From the NCBI GenBank assembly GCA_029253585.1, contig JAQWZF010000031.1, positions 1-64,000 on the forward strand: 64,000 nucleotides of DNA, given 5' to 3'. Position 1 is the stretch's first letter; every line of letters begins with the position of its first letter. Below the pieces are notes generated by a model. That model searched no databases, was not told the DNA's origin, and saw nothing but the letters and a program-made list of their open reading frames with translations. This document shows, one piece after another, positions 26,897 through 36,846 of this stretch. The stretch is from Gammaproteobacteria bacterium. GTDB taxonomy: Bacteria; Pseudomonadota; Gammaproteobacteria; Pseudomonadales; Pseudohongiellaceae. Made by a program: the position numbers and the translations under genes.

Positions 26897-27874
26897 ATGC
26901 TTAGGCTTAAAGGCACAGTAATCGTTATTAGGCGCTGCAAACGGCTAGCACGGCTGTTTTTCGTAGTTCTCATAGGCTCGCATTTTTTGGTTTTGCACGC
27001 GCAGGAGCAGAACCAAATTCAGAGCGAAGAAGTCAACCAATATCAACATTGGTTGGATTTGATGGCTGCAGATCAGAGTTTTGCAGATCGATCCGCTGAA
27101 ATCGGCAGGACCGCAGCGTTTCTCGAATTCCTGGGCCAGGGTTCTACTGTCTTTCGCGACGGCCCTGTCGATGCTCTCGAGTTATATGGCTCAGAAGAAT
27201 TTCAAGATACTGCCAATGAGATTAACTGGGAGGCACACTATGTCGATGTGTCACGAGCCGGTGACTTAGGGTTAACTGCAGGGCCTCTTACGGCTCTTGA
27301 TGAGGGTGCTCCATCTGGCTTTGGTCACCTCGTGTCGATTTGGCTCAAGCAGGATTCTCGTTGGGTGTTGATGGCGGATATCCTAGCCGGTATCCCGGGT
27401 TTTTTGAGTTTAGAAGTTGAGCCCGATTTTGACGACACACGTCCGGTGCTCGAAGAAACTGCGCATCCAGTCATGGCGATGGCAGAAAGCAATAATATGC
27501 AGCAGTTGATCGATCGCGATAACCTATTCGGACAGTCTATAAATTTTCGCGGAGGCCAGCGCGCGCTTCTGCGCTATGGGCTAGAGAATACACGAGTCTA
27601 CTTGCCGGGTATGGCGCCGGCGGTGGGAGCGGATGCGGCGAGTTCGGTATATGGCGCTTTCTTGGACAATCAGTTATCAACTACGAATCAGATTAGCCTC
27701 ACCCACATGAGAGGGTATCTTTCTGCGTCTAAGGAAGTTGGTTACACCTACGGCACTATGGAAACTCTGGAAGATGATTCTCAGCAGAGTTTTCGAACAA
27801 GTTATATGCGTCTGTGGCGATTCACGGCAAGTAATGAATGGAAAATTGCAGTAGAAGCGCTAAACCCCTATTAG
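26897..27874 (+). CDS. Exported protein with two NTF2-like domains
   Basis: A 325-residue protein with an N-terminal basic stretch (VIRRCKRLARL) and hydrophobic signal segment (FFVVLIGSHFLVLHAQ). Two halves follow with the SnoaL/DUF4440 pattern: QSFADRSAEIGRTAAFLEFL to HLVSIWLKQDSRWVLMADIL, and DNNMQQLIDRDNLF-type start to RTSYMRLWRFTASNEWKIAVE. Each ends in the typical tryptophan-rich strand of NTF2-like domains. No catalytic residues are obvious, and its ligand is unknown. The first in-frame ATG (26897) is used; an alternative start would still precede the signal. The gene is convergent with the GT39 gene, with 10 bases between stops. Confidence 0.72.
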   Translation: MLRLKGTVIVIRRCKRLARLFFVVLIGSHFLVLHAQEQNQIQSEEVNQYQHWLDLMAADQSFADRSAEIGRTAAFLEFLGQGSTVFRDGPVDALELYGSEEFQDTANEINWEAHYVDVSRAGDLGLTAGPLTALDEGAPSGFGHLVSIWLKQDSRWVLMADILAGIPGFLSLEVEPDFDDTRPVLEETAHPVMAMAESNNMQQLIDRDNLFGQSINFRGGQRALLRYGLENTRVYLPGMAPAVGADAASSVYGAFLDNQLSTTNQISLTHMRGYLSASKEVGYTYGTMETLEDDSQQSFRTSYMRLWRFTASNEWKIAVEALNPY

Positions 27875-27884
27875 CAGCGCAGCG

Positions 27885-29804
27885 CTAGTTTTTGATTTCC
27901 ACGGTGCGCTTTCCATATCGCTGGAGGACACCCAAGCGATTTCGAATTTCCAACTCTACTTGGTGCCTGCCATTTTCGATGACCCTGCTATCGAAGGTAT
28001 AGTCGTATCCAATGTTCGGCAGGTTCGGATCGCTATCCACTTGCATGACTTCAACAACATCCGGTCGACTTCCGCCATATTCGACATCTGCAATTGGCTC
28101 GCCATCGATTAGTACTGTTATTCGCTCAATTCCAATATCTTCGTTGAAAGCCCAGCCATTTATGGCCATGACTCCGTGGATTTCGGCATCTCTAGCCGGC
28201 GCATCCATCCAGGCGATTGCAGGATAGGGGCAGGCGCTGCTCTGATTGCTGTCAGGGTCTAGTGCGCTGCCTTTGTAGAAGCTAAAGGCCTTGTCTCCGG
28301 CAAATAGATGGAGTGTGCCGAGATGTTCGACTTGCGCGGCGCGCCCACAGAGATATTCCAACAGATCGTGCTTGGTTGCCGTGTCTAAGGTGCTGTCTTC
28401 TGCTACAAATAGATAGTCATCGGCACTGAGCATTTCAAAACCAATCCTATCTTTCTGCCATAGTCGGTATTGGGTGATTCTGCCGTCGCGCACGGCTTTG
28501 TCTTCATCCAGAGTGTATGCCCGCTTGGAGAGCTTGGCGTACTCGACTTGGGCGAGCGTGTAGTAGTTGTCTGTAATGATAAGCGTTGGCTTTGAAAACT
28601 GACTTTGTAAGAGCTCATCGACATGAGTGGCGAAGGGTTTCCAGCCGGCCATCTTGTTGGAGAGCACGCCGCTACCGACAATCGGCTGCAGAGATGTCTG
28701 GAAAGCCTGGGAGCCGACACCGAATAAGGCGCTCAGTGTGCCCAGGAAGCCAATTATTGGAATACAAAGGATTAATCGATGCGCTCTGCGTGGCGTAAAA
28801 TACCGAGCGAGGAAGCTTGATGCGGACCTCAATGCTAGCGGAACAAAGACCATGAGAGGGAAATAGCCAGATAGCGGCCAATGAATAGAGGTGCTTGTTG
28901 CATCTGTCCATGGGGCGAGTAGGAGGTAGATCAGTAGATTTACCCCAGAGAAGCTGAGCAGCAGGGCTGCGCTACGGTCACCGTGTCTCGCCTTGCCAAG
29001 CATGAGGAAGAGGGCGCAGGCGAATATTAGGTACAGCGGCGGCGTGACCAGGCCAGCCTGTTTGAACATATGCAGCAGCCCGCTGGCTTGAAACTCCCAT
29101 GGGTGGCGATCTACAAAATAGAAACTGGCACTGCTCAAAGCATTGCTCAAGTTAAACCACAGAATTGGTATTAAGCCCAGACTTGCAATTGAAATGCACA
29201 GCCATAATCTGGGGTTGCTCCACTGTTTTCGTTCGCCACTAAAAAATAGTAGAAAAAGAATCGCGCCTGCTGGGTAGAGGAAGAATCTATAGTGGGTGCT
29301 CAAGCCCATCGCAACAAATGTGCCTGCAAATAGCCAGTGGGAAAGTTTATTGTCACGTAATGCGCGATCAAAGAAACCTATGGAGAGAAGGCCGAAGAAA
29401 ACCAGAGGTACATCGGGCACGGCGAGTAGTCCAAGAAATCCTGCCAATGGCAAGCACAAGCTCAGAGTTGCCGATTCGATAGCATACTTATGACCGGTGA
29501 TAGGCTTTGCTAGCCAAAACACGAGAAGGGGCAAACAACTGCCCAAGAGAATAAATAAGCTGCGCGCTGCTAGGGTGTTGCTTGGCTCTATGGTGGATCC
29601 AAGGCCAATCAGAAGAGCGGTCATAAAGGGGAGATCGCTATACGCTATGGCGGGGTTTGCCGAAGCCTGCCAGTAGAATACCTCGTCGCTATAGAGGTCG
29701 AGCACAGACGCAAGAAATACTTTTATTAGCAGCAGCGAGAGTATTGCAGCGGACAAATATTTGCTAACAGGAATGCAAGCATCCTGTTTTTCCGAATCCT
29801 GCAA
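27885..29804 (-). CDS. ArnT/GT39-type membrane glycosyltransferase with C-terminal Ig-like domain
   Basis: A 639-residue protein. About twelve membrane helices fill the first 400 residues. The first loop (YSDEVFYWQASANPAIAYSD) has the acidic motif and aromatic context of ArnT/dolichyl-phosphate-mannose mannosyltransferase-like enzymes, which use lipid-linked sugars. A soluble periplasmic region follows (HVDELLQSQFSKPTLIITDN), then an immunoglobulin-like strand domain near the C-terminus (AINGWAFNEDIGIERITVLI, YDYTFDSRVIENGRHQVELE). It would modify an extracytoplasmic lipid or protein; the acceptor is unknown. The gene starts 13 bases after the feoB stop on the same strand and may be the third gene of the feo transcript, an unusual partner for iron uptake. 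Confidence 0.82.
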   Translation of the reverse strand: MQDSEKQDACIPVSKYLSAAILSLLLIKVFLASVLDLYSDEVFYWQASANPAIAYSDLPFMTALLIGLGSTIEPSNTLAARSLFILLGSCLPLLVFWLAKPITGHKYAIESATLSLCLPLAGFLGLLAVPDVPLVFFGLLSIGFFDRALRDNKLSHWLFAGTFVAMGLSTHYRFFLYPAGAILFLLFFSGERKQWSNPRLWLCISIASLGLIPILWFNLSNALSSASFYFVDRHPWEFQASGLLHMFKQAGLVTPPLYLIFACALFLMLGKARHGDRSAALLLSFSGVNLLIYLLLAPWTDATSTSIHWPLSGYFPLMVFVPLALRSASSFLARYFTPRRAHRLILCIPIIGFLGTLSALFGVGSQAFQTSLQPIVGSGVLSNKMAGWKPFATHVDELLQSQFSKPTLIITDNYYTLAQVEYAKLSKRAYTLDEDKAVRDGRITQYRLWQKDRIGFEMLSADDYLFVAEDSTLDTATKHDLLEYLCGRAAQVEHLGTLHLFAGDKAFSFYKGSALDPDSNQSSACPYPAIAWMDAPARDAEIHGVMAINGWAFNEDIGIERITVLIDGEPIADVEYGGSRPDVVEVMQVDSDPNLPNIGYDYTFDSRVIENGRHQVELEIRNRLGVLQRYGKRTVEIKN

Positions 29805-29817
29805 GATTTCTCTCCCG

Positions 29818-31941
29818 CTACAATTGAACGGCTGGAATGAGGTTCTTTGGCACCATTTTACTGGAGAGTCTCTTCAGGTTGAGAATGAAGACGATCAATA
29901 TAGTAAGCATGCCTATTATCCACATGGAGGAGAATAAGGGGTTTACGAAGAAAGTGCCAATCTGATAGATAACGGTGGCGGTTATATAGGCGAGTCCAGT
30001 GCTCCAACCGAAGACCAGCAGTGTCCAATGCCACCCTGCTTCTTTGTTGATTGCGCCTAGCACGGCTACACATGGGGCGTAGAGTAGTATGAATACCAGA
30101 TAGCAGAAGGCGGCGAAGGGGCCAGAAAACAAGGCTGCCATATTGCTAAGCGTCGTGGTCTCGATTTCCTGCTCGTCGGCAACAGAATCAAGATCGCTGA
30201 CATCACCGATGGATATGCCCAGTGGGTCAGTGAGGGTAGAGCTCAGAGCCAGAAGCTCTGACCCTATAGAAGAGAAAGCATCGCCGGCGGTCGCGATGAG
30301 ATCTGGTGGGGAACCGTCATCCTCATCTGCGTTGGATTCGCTGTAGAGTGCATCTAGGGTTCCCACAATAGCTTCTTTGGCGAACATACCTGTGAAGAGA
30401 CCGACCGTTGCCGGCCAATTGTCTTCTTCTATGCCTAGAGGCGCGAAAGCTGGAGTGATCGACCGGCCAATAACGCTTAGCACCGAATCTTCAGAGTCTT
30501 CGTTCCCGAAACTAAAGTCCGTACTTATAGAGTTGAGGAAGCTTAGTGCTATTACAACAACGACGATGGTCTTGCCCGCTCTAAAGATGAAGGACTTAAG
30601 ACGAAACCAGGTGGTAAGCAAAATATTCCTGGCGATAGGAACATGGTAGGCAGGCATTTCCTGAAACGACGGCGTAAGCTCATAGGTAAATAGCTGTTTA
30701 CGAAATATCCAGCCGGTAAATACCGCTAAGGCAATACCGAGTAAGTACAGAGCGAAGACTATGTTCTGTCCATTCTGCTGAAAAAATGCGGCGGCGAATA
30801 ACGCATAGACAGTTAGTCTTGCGCCGCAACTCATAAAGGGGGCCATGGCTATCGTCATTAGCCGATCGCTGTCTCTCCCCAGGCTCCTGGCGGCCATTAC
30901 CGCAGGCACATTGCAGCCGAAGCCAACAATCAAAGGTACGAAGGCATTCCCGGGCAGGCCAATTCCGCTCATCGCTCGATCGATAACAAAAGCGGCGCGT
31001 GACATATAGCCAGAGTCTTCCAATACAGAGAGGCAGAGGTAGAGAAAACCGATTACAGGAATAAAGGTAGCGACTAGTGTTACGCCGCCACCTACGCCCT
31101 GAGCTAGCAGTGTTACCAGAACCTCGGGGGCAGATATTTCACGTAGCAGCCAGCTCACGCCATCCACCAGCACCGCAGCAAACAGGATGTCGAAGAAATC
31201 GATGAAGACAGCGCCAAGGTTTATCGCGATGGTAAACATCAGGTAGATCATAAACAGGAAGAAGGGTATACCTAGCCAACGATTTATAAGCACGGCGTCG
31301 ATTCTTTCCGACAGGCTGTGGTGAGTAGGGGAGACTTCAACCACGCCGTTAATGAGCTGCCGCGATTGGTGATAGCGTTGTAGGAGTTTCTCTTCAGAGG
31401 CTGCACTCTCACCAGGGGCTGATTTATTCTCTCTAGTTGGGGGAACAGTGCCAAATGTCGAGATTAAGCTGTTACGAAGTTCATCGATGCCATGCTTCTG
31501 CGAGGCGATCATTTCTATAATAGGCAGTTGTAGCTTCTGGGACAGCTTGTCGGTGCTAACCGTAATGCCCTGTTGCCTAGCAACATCGAGCATGTTTATA
31601 ACAAGCAACATGGGGACCCCGCGCTCCATCAGTTGCTGAGTCAATACGAGGCTTCGTTCCATGTTGGTAGCGTCAACGATATTGATGATTAGGCTAATGT
31701 CGCTCTGCTCTAGGAAGTCCTCAGCAATTTTTTCATCGATACCACTATAGTCTTGTTCAAGAGAATAGATGCCGGGTAGATCGATCAGCTCGATTGACTG
31801 CTTCTCGAGTTCGAAATAACCGAACTTTTTTTCCACCGTAACGCCCGGCCAGTTACCGACTTTCTGATTCGCGCCGGTAAGTAGATTGAATAATGTGGTC
31901 TTCCCGCAATTGGGGTTGCCGATCAATGCTATTTTTTGCAT
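29818..31941 (-). CDS. feoB: Ferrous iron transport protein B
   Basis: A 707-residue protein. The N-terminal G domain has G1 GNPNCGKTT (residues 8-16), WPGVTVEKK as G2, G3 DLPGIYS and G4 NMLD. The membrane part has two Gate repeats with GCNVPAVMAARSLGR and FAPCVAVLGAINKE, the cysteine-containing motifs of the channel. It transports Fe2+ across the inner membrane with GTP/ATP hydrolysis. It is preceded by feoA with a 3-base gap, and the pair is transcribed away from bfd and bfr across the Fur box. Length is within the usual 700-780. Confidence 0.96.
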   Translation of the reverse strand: MQKIALIGNPNCGKTTLFNLLTGANQKVGNWPGVTVEKKFGYFELEKQSIELIDLPGIYSLEQDYSGIDEKIAEDFLEQSDISLIINIVDATNMERSLVLTQQLMERGVPMLLVINMLDVARQQGITVSTDKLSQKLQLPIIEMIASQKHGIDELRNSLISTFGTVPPTRENKSAPGESAASEEKLLQRYHQSRQLINGVVEVSPTHHSLSERIDAVLINRWLGIPFFLFMIYLMFTIAINLGAVFIDFFDILFAAVLVDGVSWLLREISAPEVLVTLLAQGVGGGVTLVATFIPVIGFLYLCLSVLEDSGYMSRAAFVIDRAMSGIGLPGNAFVPLIVGFGCNVPAVMAARSLGRDSDRLMTIAMAPFMSCGARLTVYALFAAAFFQQNGQNIVFALYLLGIALAVFTGWIFRKQLFTYELTPSFQEMPAYHVPIARNILLTTWFRLKSFIFRAGKTIVVVVIALSFLNSISTDFSFGNEDSEDSVLSVIGRSITPAFAPLGIEEDNWPATVGLFTGMFAKEAIVGTLDALYSESNADEDDGSPPDLIATAGDAFSSIGSELLALSSTLTDPLGISIGDVSDLDSVADEQEIETTTLSNMAALFSGPFAAFCYLVFILLYAPCVAVLGAINKEAGWHWTLLVFGWSTGLAYITATVIYQIGTFFVNPLFSSMWIIGMLTILIVFILNLKRLSSKMVPKNLIPAVQL

Positions 31942-31944
31942 GGC

Positions 31945-32181
31945 CTATTGGATATCCACGGTAATGATTTTGGCTTCGGATTTGCGAATGCTGACAAAGC
32001 TTCCACCTACCTTTACTTGCATCGGGTCGCCCAAGGGGGCGAATCGCAGCAATTCTATTGCCGAGCCAGGAATAATGCCCAGCGCGTAGAGTCTGCTCCT
32101 CATCTCAGGAGGATCGGAGGCTATTTCCAACACGACGCAGCGGTCGCCGCTCTTCGCTGATGATAGGGTCGTTCGCGACAT
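31945..32181 (-). CDS. feoA: FeoA ferrous iron transport partner
   Basis: A 78-residue SH3-like domain protein: RCVVLEIASDPPEMRSRLYA, LGIIPGSAIELLRFAPLGDP, then VKVGGSFVSIRKSEAKII. It lies directly before feoB (3-base gap) and probably binds FeoB to regulate its activity. ATG 32181 is about 80 bases from the Fur box on its upstream side. Confidence 0.93.
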   Translation of the reverse strand: MSRTTLSSAKSGDRCVVLEIASDPPEMRSRLYALGIIPGSAIELLRFAPLGDPMQVKVGGSFVSIRKSEAKIITVDIQ

Positions 32182-32267
32182 GGCTGTATTCTGGCCTTTT
32201 AAAACAACAACTTAGCTTGTTAGCGTGGAGGGTTTGTAGGGTTCTAAATTAACAGATTTAAATGTTG

Positions 32268-32297
32268 TTGACAATCATTCTCATTATCATTTAAAGT
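32268..32297 (+). promoter_or_regulatory. Fur-controlled promoter between feoA and bfd
   Basis: The sequence gacaatcattctcattatc (32270-32288) matches the 19-bp Fur consensus at 15 of 19 positions. It overlaps a plus-strand sigma-70-like promoter, TTGACA (32268-32273) and TAAAGT (32292-32297, 18-base spacing), facing bfd. The feoA start lies upstream on the other strand, so one Fur dimer could control both directions. Iron repression is inferred from this position. Confidence 0.8.
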
Positions 32298-32320
32298 ATT
32301 CACCGCACTGAGGAAACACT

Positions 32321-32509
32321 ATGTACGTATGTATTTGCCGACAAATTACCGACAATCAGATTCGTGATCTGTGCCGTGGTGGTGCGAGCAATATGACTGA
32401 TCTGCGTTCGAAGCTCGGTGTAGCGAGCGAGTGTGGTAAGTGTGGCAAACTCGCTCAGACTATTGTTAAGGAATTCCACAAGACAGCCTCCTATACAAAC
32501 GCCGGCTAG
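32321..32509 (+). CDS. bfd: Bacterioferritin-associated ferredoxin
   Basis: A 62-residue [2Fe-2S] protein starting MYVCICRQITDNQIRDLC, with cysteines in C-x-C (4 and 6) and ECGKCG (38 and 41) as in Bfd. It releases iron from bacterioferritin by electron transfer to the core. The gene stands about 30 bases after the Fur box and about 210 bases before bfr, in the same direction, so iron starvation should raise its level. A short C-terminal tail (HKTASYTNAG) follows the BFD domain. Confidence 0.92.
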   Translation: MYVCICRQITDNQIRDLCRGGASNMTDLRSKLGVASECGKCGKLAQTIVKEFHKTASYTNAG

Positions 32510-32720
32510 CCAGTCCGTTTAGCCATTAAGCCGTTTTCTTCTCTGAGGCGGTATTTCCTCCAAACTCCTTGTTGCAGCCTTTAGGCAGCTGAATAGTAAT
32601 GGGATTGCTTCTCATTCAGTTATGCCATCTATATCAATGACTTACACCCTAATTTCTTGACATTTCAGTCATGAGAAGCGAAGCTTGCGCGAACTATAAC
32701 TAGCCACAAGGACCCACTAA

Positions 32721-33185
32721 ATGAAGTCGGACGCTACCGTAATTAAGCATCTAAACAAGGCGCTTTCCAACGAACTCATCGCCATTAATCAGTACTTTCT
32801 CCACTCTCGTATGTATCAAGACTGGGGGCTGGAAAAGCTGGCTGCCAAAGAGCACGAAGAATCAATAGATGAGATGAAGCATGCAGATCAGCTTATACAG
32901 CGAATTCTTTTCCTCGAGGGACTGCCGAATGTCCAGAATCTTGGAAAATTGTTGATCGGCGAAAACACTCAGGAAATGCTAGAGTGTGACCTCAAGCTAG
33001 AACTCATTGCCTGCCCTGACCTGAAAGAGGGTATAGCCTACTGTGAGTGTGTCAGCGATTTCGTGAGCCGTGATCTGCTGAGTGAGATCCTAAGCAGCGA
33101 AGAAGAACATATCGACTGGCTGGAAGCGCAACTGACCTTGATAGAAAAGGTAGGCCTGGAAAACTATCAGCAATCGATGATCTAG
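32721..33185 (+). CDS. bfr: Bacterioferritin
   Basis: A 154-residue four-helix ferritin subunit. Diiron-centre residues appear in [17 protein letters not shown] (first helix Glu) and [20 protein letters not shown] (Glu, His), and the haem-ligand Met is in DEMKHAD, the usual Met52. It stores iron and detoxifies Fe2+. Length is the family norm of about 155-160. It follows bfd in the same direction; ATG 32721 is preceded by an aagga ribosome-binding site. Confidence 0.95.
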   Translation: MKSDATVIKHLNKALSNELIAINQYFLHSRMYQDWGLEKLAAKEHEESIDEMKHADQLIQRILFLEGLPNVQNLGKLLIGENTQEMLECDLKLELIACPDLKEGIAYCECVSDFVSRDLLSEILSSEEEHIDWLEAQLTLIEKVGLENYQQSMI

Positions 33186-33371
33186 CGCTATGGCGAGGGT
33201 CTAAGATTCAGACTCTACGTCGATCTGACGATATAGTGTGAGAGCGTGAGAAATATCTGATCGAGGCTCCTCGGGTTTATTTCTGGTCTACTTAGGCCTG
33301 GTTGCAAACAGAAGAGCCTCTTTCAGCAATTATCAGGCGCCCATACACTCTCTACTAGTCATCCTCTTCCT

Positions 33372-34334
33372 ATGTATGCATGTATCGATCTGGGATCCAA
33401 CAGCTTTCATATCCTTATCGGAGAGCGGATTGAGGGTCAAATTGAAATCGTTGAGCGTTGCAGTGACTCTGTTCAGCTCGGTGAAGACGTGCGTAAGACC
33501 GGCAGTATCTCACTGGAGGCTTTTAAGAGAGGCCTGGACTGTCTAAAACACTTCAAAACATTGATGGATCAGTATCCGCTCGAGCAATATTGGGCACTGG
33601 GTACAAACACCTTTCGCATTACCGACAACTCCATAGATTTTATCCAGCGCGCTAGCGAAATAGGTATTGAGATTTCAACAATCAGTGGCGTGCAGGAGGC
33701 GGTGCTAATCTATGCAGGGGTAATCACCTCCTTGCCAGAGTCTGACCAGCATCGTCTCGTGATCGATATAGGAGGCGGCAGCACGGAGGTTGTTATTGGT
33801 CATCGCCATAGTCGGCTTCTTACTGAAAGTATGGCTATAGGTAGTGTGGCGTGGCGCGATAAATTCTTTCCACAACACAGTGCGGACACGGCCTTGCTCG
33901 AGACGCAATTGGATGAGGCGGCCGAGGCGGCGCTTGCAGTCTTCGCGGGCATTGGCCCCGGAGTAAGAAAGGCTGGCTGGCAGGAGGCTTATGCCTCCTC
34001 GGGTACGGTAAAGATGCTCACGGCTATCTGTCAGTCACATGGCTATGGCAAGGGCAAAATCGAGATGAATGCACTCATCGCATTGAAATCAAAAATCATT
34101 AAGGCCATCGCGGAAGGTGGGGAATTGGACGGGCTGAAAGAACGTCGACGCGATCTTTTGTTGCCAGGTTGGGCTGTGCTTGTAGGCCTGATGCAAGCCT
34201 ATTCGGTGGACTGTATAAACTTCAGTGCGACAGCATTGCGTGAGGGCATGTTGGATTTTATGGTGAAGAATAAGAAGACCTTGGCGGTCATGCAAAATAG
34301 CGAGCTGCCCGACGTTAGCCTGACCAATAGTTAG
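33372..34334 (+). CDS. Exopolyphosphatase / GppA family protein
   Basis: A 320-residue protein of the ASKHA fold: phosphate-1 motif YACIDLGSNSFHILIGE at the start, and VIDIGGGSTEVVIGH near residue 135. This is the short single-core form; E. coli Ppx and GppA have about 500 residues with an extra C-terminal domain. It would hydrolyse polyphosphate or (p)ppGpp-type pppGpp. It is convergent with the ppk1 gene (97 bases apart), so opposing activities for polyphosphate are encoded side by side, in the same region as the Pst system. Confidence 0.88.
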   Translation: MYACIDLGSNSFHILIGERIEGQIEIVERCSDSVQLGEDVRKTGSISLEAFKRGLDCLKHFKTLMDQYPLEQYWALGTNTFRITDNSIDFIQRASEIGIEISTISGVQEAVLIYAGVITSLPESDQHRLVIDIGGGSTEVVIGHRHSRLLTESMAIGSVAWRDKFFPQHSADTALLETQLDEAAEAALAVFAGIGPGVRKAGWQEAYASSGTVKMLTAICQSHGYGKGKIEMNALIALKSKIIKAIAEGGELDGLKERRRDLLLPGWAVLVGLMQAYSVDCINFSATALREGMLDFMVKNKKTLAVMQNSELPDVSLTNS

Positions 34335-34431
34335 CCTGCGCTTTCGATAGTAAAATAAGTCCCTCTGTAACTTCTTCTTGGTGATGCCTTGTGATAATTG
34401 TCAGGGTTTCTTGCGGGTCGTGGGTCGTGTC

Positions 34432-36600
34432 TCAAGACAATTGTTTAAGCAATAGCATTTGCACATCTTCCAGTGATTCGCCCGAGGGCGATGCGCTTTC
34501 AAGTGAGAGATACTCACCTGTGGAATTTAATTCCCAGCTTTGACCACGGTCATTTGAGTACATCTCTAACTCCGCTTTGACGCGACTGATGTGCTTCTTC
34601 TTTAGGATGGGGAAGCAGACTTCAATTCTATTGTTGAGATTGCGTTCCATCCAATCGGCGCTGGAGCAGTAGACTTGCGGATCTGAGTTTTGGAAATAAT
34701 ACACCCGTGAATGTTCCAGGAAGCGACCGATTACAGATATGACTCGTATGTTTTCACTAACGCCAGCCATGCCGGGGCGCAGGCAGCAGATGCCACGAAT
34801 AATAAGCTCGATCTTCACACCAGCCATCGAGGCGCTATAGAGCGCTTTAATAATATCCGGATCAGTTACGGCGTTCATCTTGGCTACGATGCGTGCTTTT
34901 TTCCCCGCCAGCGCTGAATCTCTTTCGGCGTTGATCATCTTCAGGAGAGATTTGCGCAGGTTGAAAGGCGCGTGAATAAGTAGATTCGGATGAATCTTCT
35001 TGCCCATGCCGGTGATCTGCTGGAACACCTTGTGCACGTCTGCGCAGACAACTTCATCGGATGTGAGCAGGCTGTAGTCTGTATAGAGCAGGGAGTTCTT
35101 ACGATGATAATTGCCCGTGCCCAAATGGGCATAGCGCTTCAGGCTATTGCCAATTCGACGTACAAACAGCAGCATCTTCGCATGGGTCTTATAACCCATA
35201 ACGCCGTATACCACTACTGCTCCAGCTTCCTGCAAGATGCTCGCGAAATTGATATTTTCCTCTTCATCGAAGCGTGCGCGTAGTTCAATGACGGCGGTAA
35301 CCTCTTTGCCATTTCGTGCGGCCTCGGCGAGCGCCTCAACGAGCTCTGAGGATTCGTTGGTTCGATAAAGCGTCTGTTTGATCGACAGCACGGTTGGATC
35401 TTTTGCCGCCTGGCGTACCCAGTCGATAATGGGTATGAATGACTGAAACGGATGGAGCAGTAATTGATCCTCTTTGTCGACGGCGGCAAATATATAGCTG
35501 TCTTCTTCGAGCAGGCGCGGCGTACCCGGGGAGAACTGGGGGTAGCGCAGATCGGAACGGTCGATCATTCCATACAGGGCCATGAGGCGCTGTAAATTCA
35601 CTGGACCATCCAGTTGAAATAGCTCGTCGGTGGTAAGATTGAATCGTTCCAGAAGGAAATCCGTCAGCTCTTCGGGGCAGCCTATGCTGACCTCCAGTTT
35701 TGTCGCGGCACCAAAACGGCGGTTATGCAGCTGCCCTTGCAATGCCATTGCATAGTCCTCGACTTCAACATTCGACATTTCCAGATCAGAGTTTCGAGTC
35801 ACCCTAAACTGGTGGCACTCCATGACAGTCATGCCAGGAAACAATTCATCAACATAGGCGTGAATAATCGAGGAGAGGAAGATGAAATTATCCCCCTCGG
35901 GAGCGATTTCTGACGGTACCTTGATAAGTCGCGGCAGAGAGCGAGGCGCTGGTACGATAGCAAGGCCGCTCTCGCGGCCGAATGCGTCTTTTCCATCGAG
36001 AGAGAGGATGAAGTTTAGACTCTTGTTTACCAGTCGTGGGAAAGGGTGGGCTGGGTCTAGTCCTAACGGGCTTACGACCGGCTGAATTTCGCTATCAAAA
36101 TAGTCACGAGTCCAAGCCTTGAGTTCTTCGTTCCATTCGTGACGGGGTATGAAGTGGATGTTCTCCGAAGCCATGCTAGGTAGTAAGTCTTCATTTAGGA
36201 TTCGATATTGCTCGGTCAGCGCTGCGCTCACTTGGAGATGAATTTCCTTTAGTACTTGCTCGGGATACAAACCGTCGGGCCCGGGTCGCTGTCGGCCAAA
36301 GTCTAATTGCTTCTTGAGCCCGGAGATTCTAATTTCAAAGAACTCATCCAGGTTCGAACTGAAGATTAACAGAAACATGAGTCTTTCAAGGAGCGGATGC
36401 TTGGGATTTGAGGCCTGGCTAAGTACGCGCAAGTTAAACTTGAAATAGTTAATCTCGCGATTCTCGTAGTAGGCGGAATCTTTCAGGTCGATGACGGCGC
36501 CAGCGGCTAAATCCTGGGCCTGCGCACTCGCCACAGTCTGTGCCTTGGACGTATTGTCCACGGCCAAATTCAGTGACTTGCGGTCTGCTTGCTCCGACAT
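34432..36600 (-). CDS. ppk1: Polyphosphate kinase 1
   Basis: A 722-residue enzyme with the four-domain Ppk1 layout: an N domain (YFKFNLRVLSQASNPKHPLL), the head region, and two phospholipase D-like C1/C2 domains. The autophosphorylated histidine is in LGTGNYHRKNSLLYTDYSLL (His near 499) and a second conserved block is LIIRGICCLRPGM. It makes polyphosphate from ATP reversibly. A 30-residue poorly conserved N-terminal extension makes it slightly longer than E. coli Ppk. The gene is divergent from pstS with the Pho box between them, though the box points towards pstS. Confidence 0.96.
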   Translation of the reverse strand: MSEQADRKSLNLAVDNTSKAQTVASAQAQDLAAGAVIDLKDSAYYENREINYFKFNLRVLSQASNPKHPLLERLMFLLIFSSNLDEFFEIRISGLKKQLDFGRQRPGPDGLYPEQVLKEIHLQVSAALTEQYRILNEDLLPSMASENIHFIPRHEWNEELKAWTRDYFDSEIQPVVSPLGLDPAHPFPRLVNKSLNFILSLDGKDAFGRESGLAIVPAPRSLPRLIKVPSEIAPEGDNFIFLSSIIHAYVDELFPGMTVMECHQFRVTRNSDLEMSNVEVEDYAMALQGQLHNRRFGAATKLEVSIGCPEELTDFLLERFNLTTDELFQLDGPVNLQRLMALYGMIDRSDLRYPQFSPGTPRLLEEDSYIFAAVDKEDQLLLHPFQSFIPIIDWVRQAAKDPTVLSIKQTLYRTNESSELVEALAEAARNGKEVTAVIELRARFDEEENINFASILQEAGAVVVYGVMGYKTHAKMLLFVRRIGNSLKRYAHLGTGNYHRKNSLLYTDYSLLTSDEVVCADVHKVFQQITGMGKKIHPNLLIHAPFNLRKSLLKMINAERDSALAGKKARIVAKMNAVTDPDIIKALYSASMAGVKIELIIRGICCLRPGMAGVSENIRVISVIGRFLEHSRVYYFQNSDPQVYCSSADWMERNLNNRIEVCFPILKKKHISRVKAELEMYSNDRGQSWELNSTGEYLSLESASPSGESLEDVQMLLLKQLS

Positions 36601-36846
36601 ATAACTCTTTTCCTGCGCTGTTTATAAATCGGGGGCTAGTGTACCCAATTTATCGAAGGCGCTATGTGACTGGTTGATGACAAAGTATTTACAAGGCCCT
36701 AGAGACCGCTTTTTGGCGCTATTTCAGCATTAATGGCCCATTATATAGCGCTTCAAACCCCGCTTCTCAGTTCATCCTATCACGTTCGCTTCGCTTTACT
36801 CATGTCATCGGGGAGTAAAAACCGCAAAATTGCCGGGGGAATTTCA

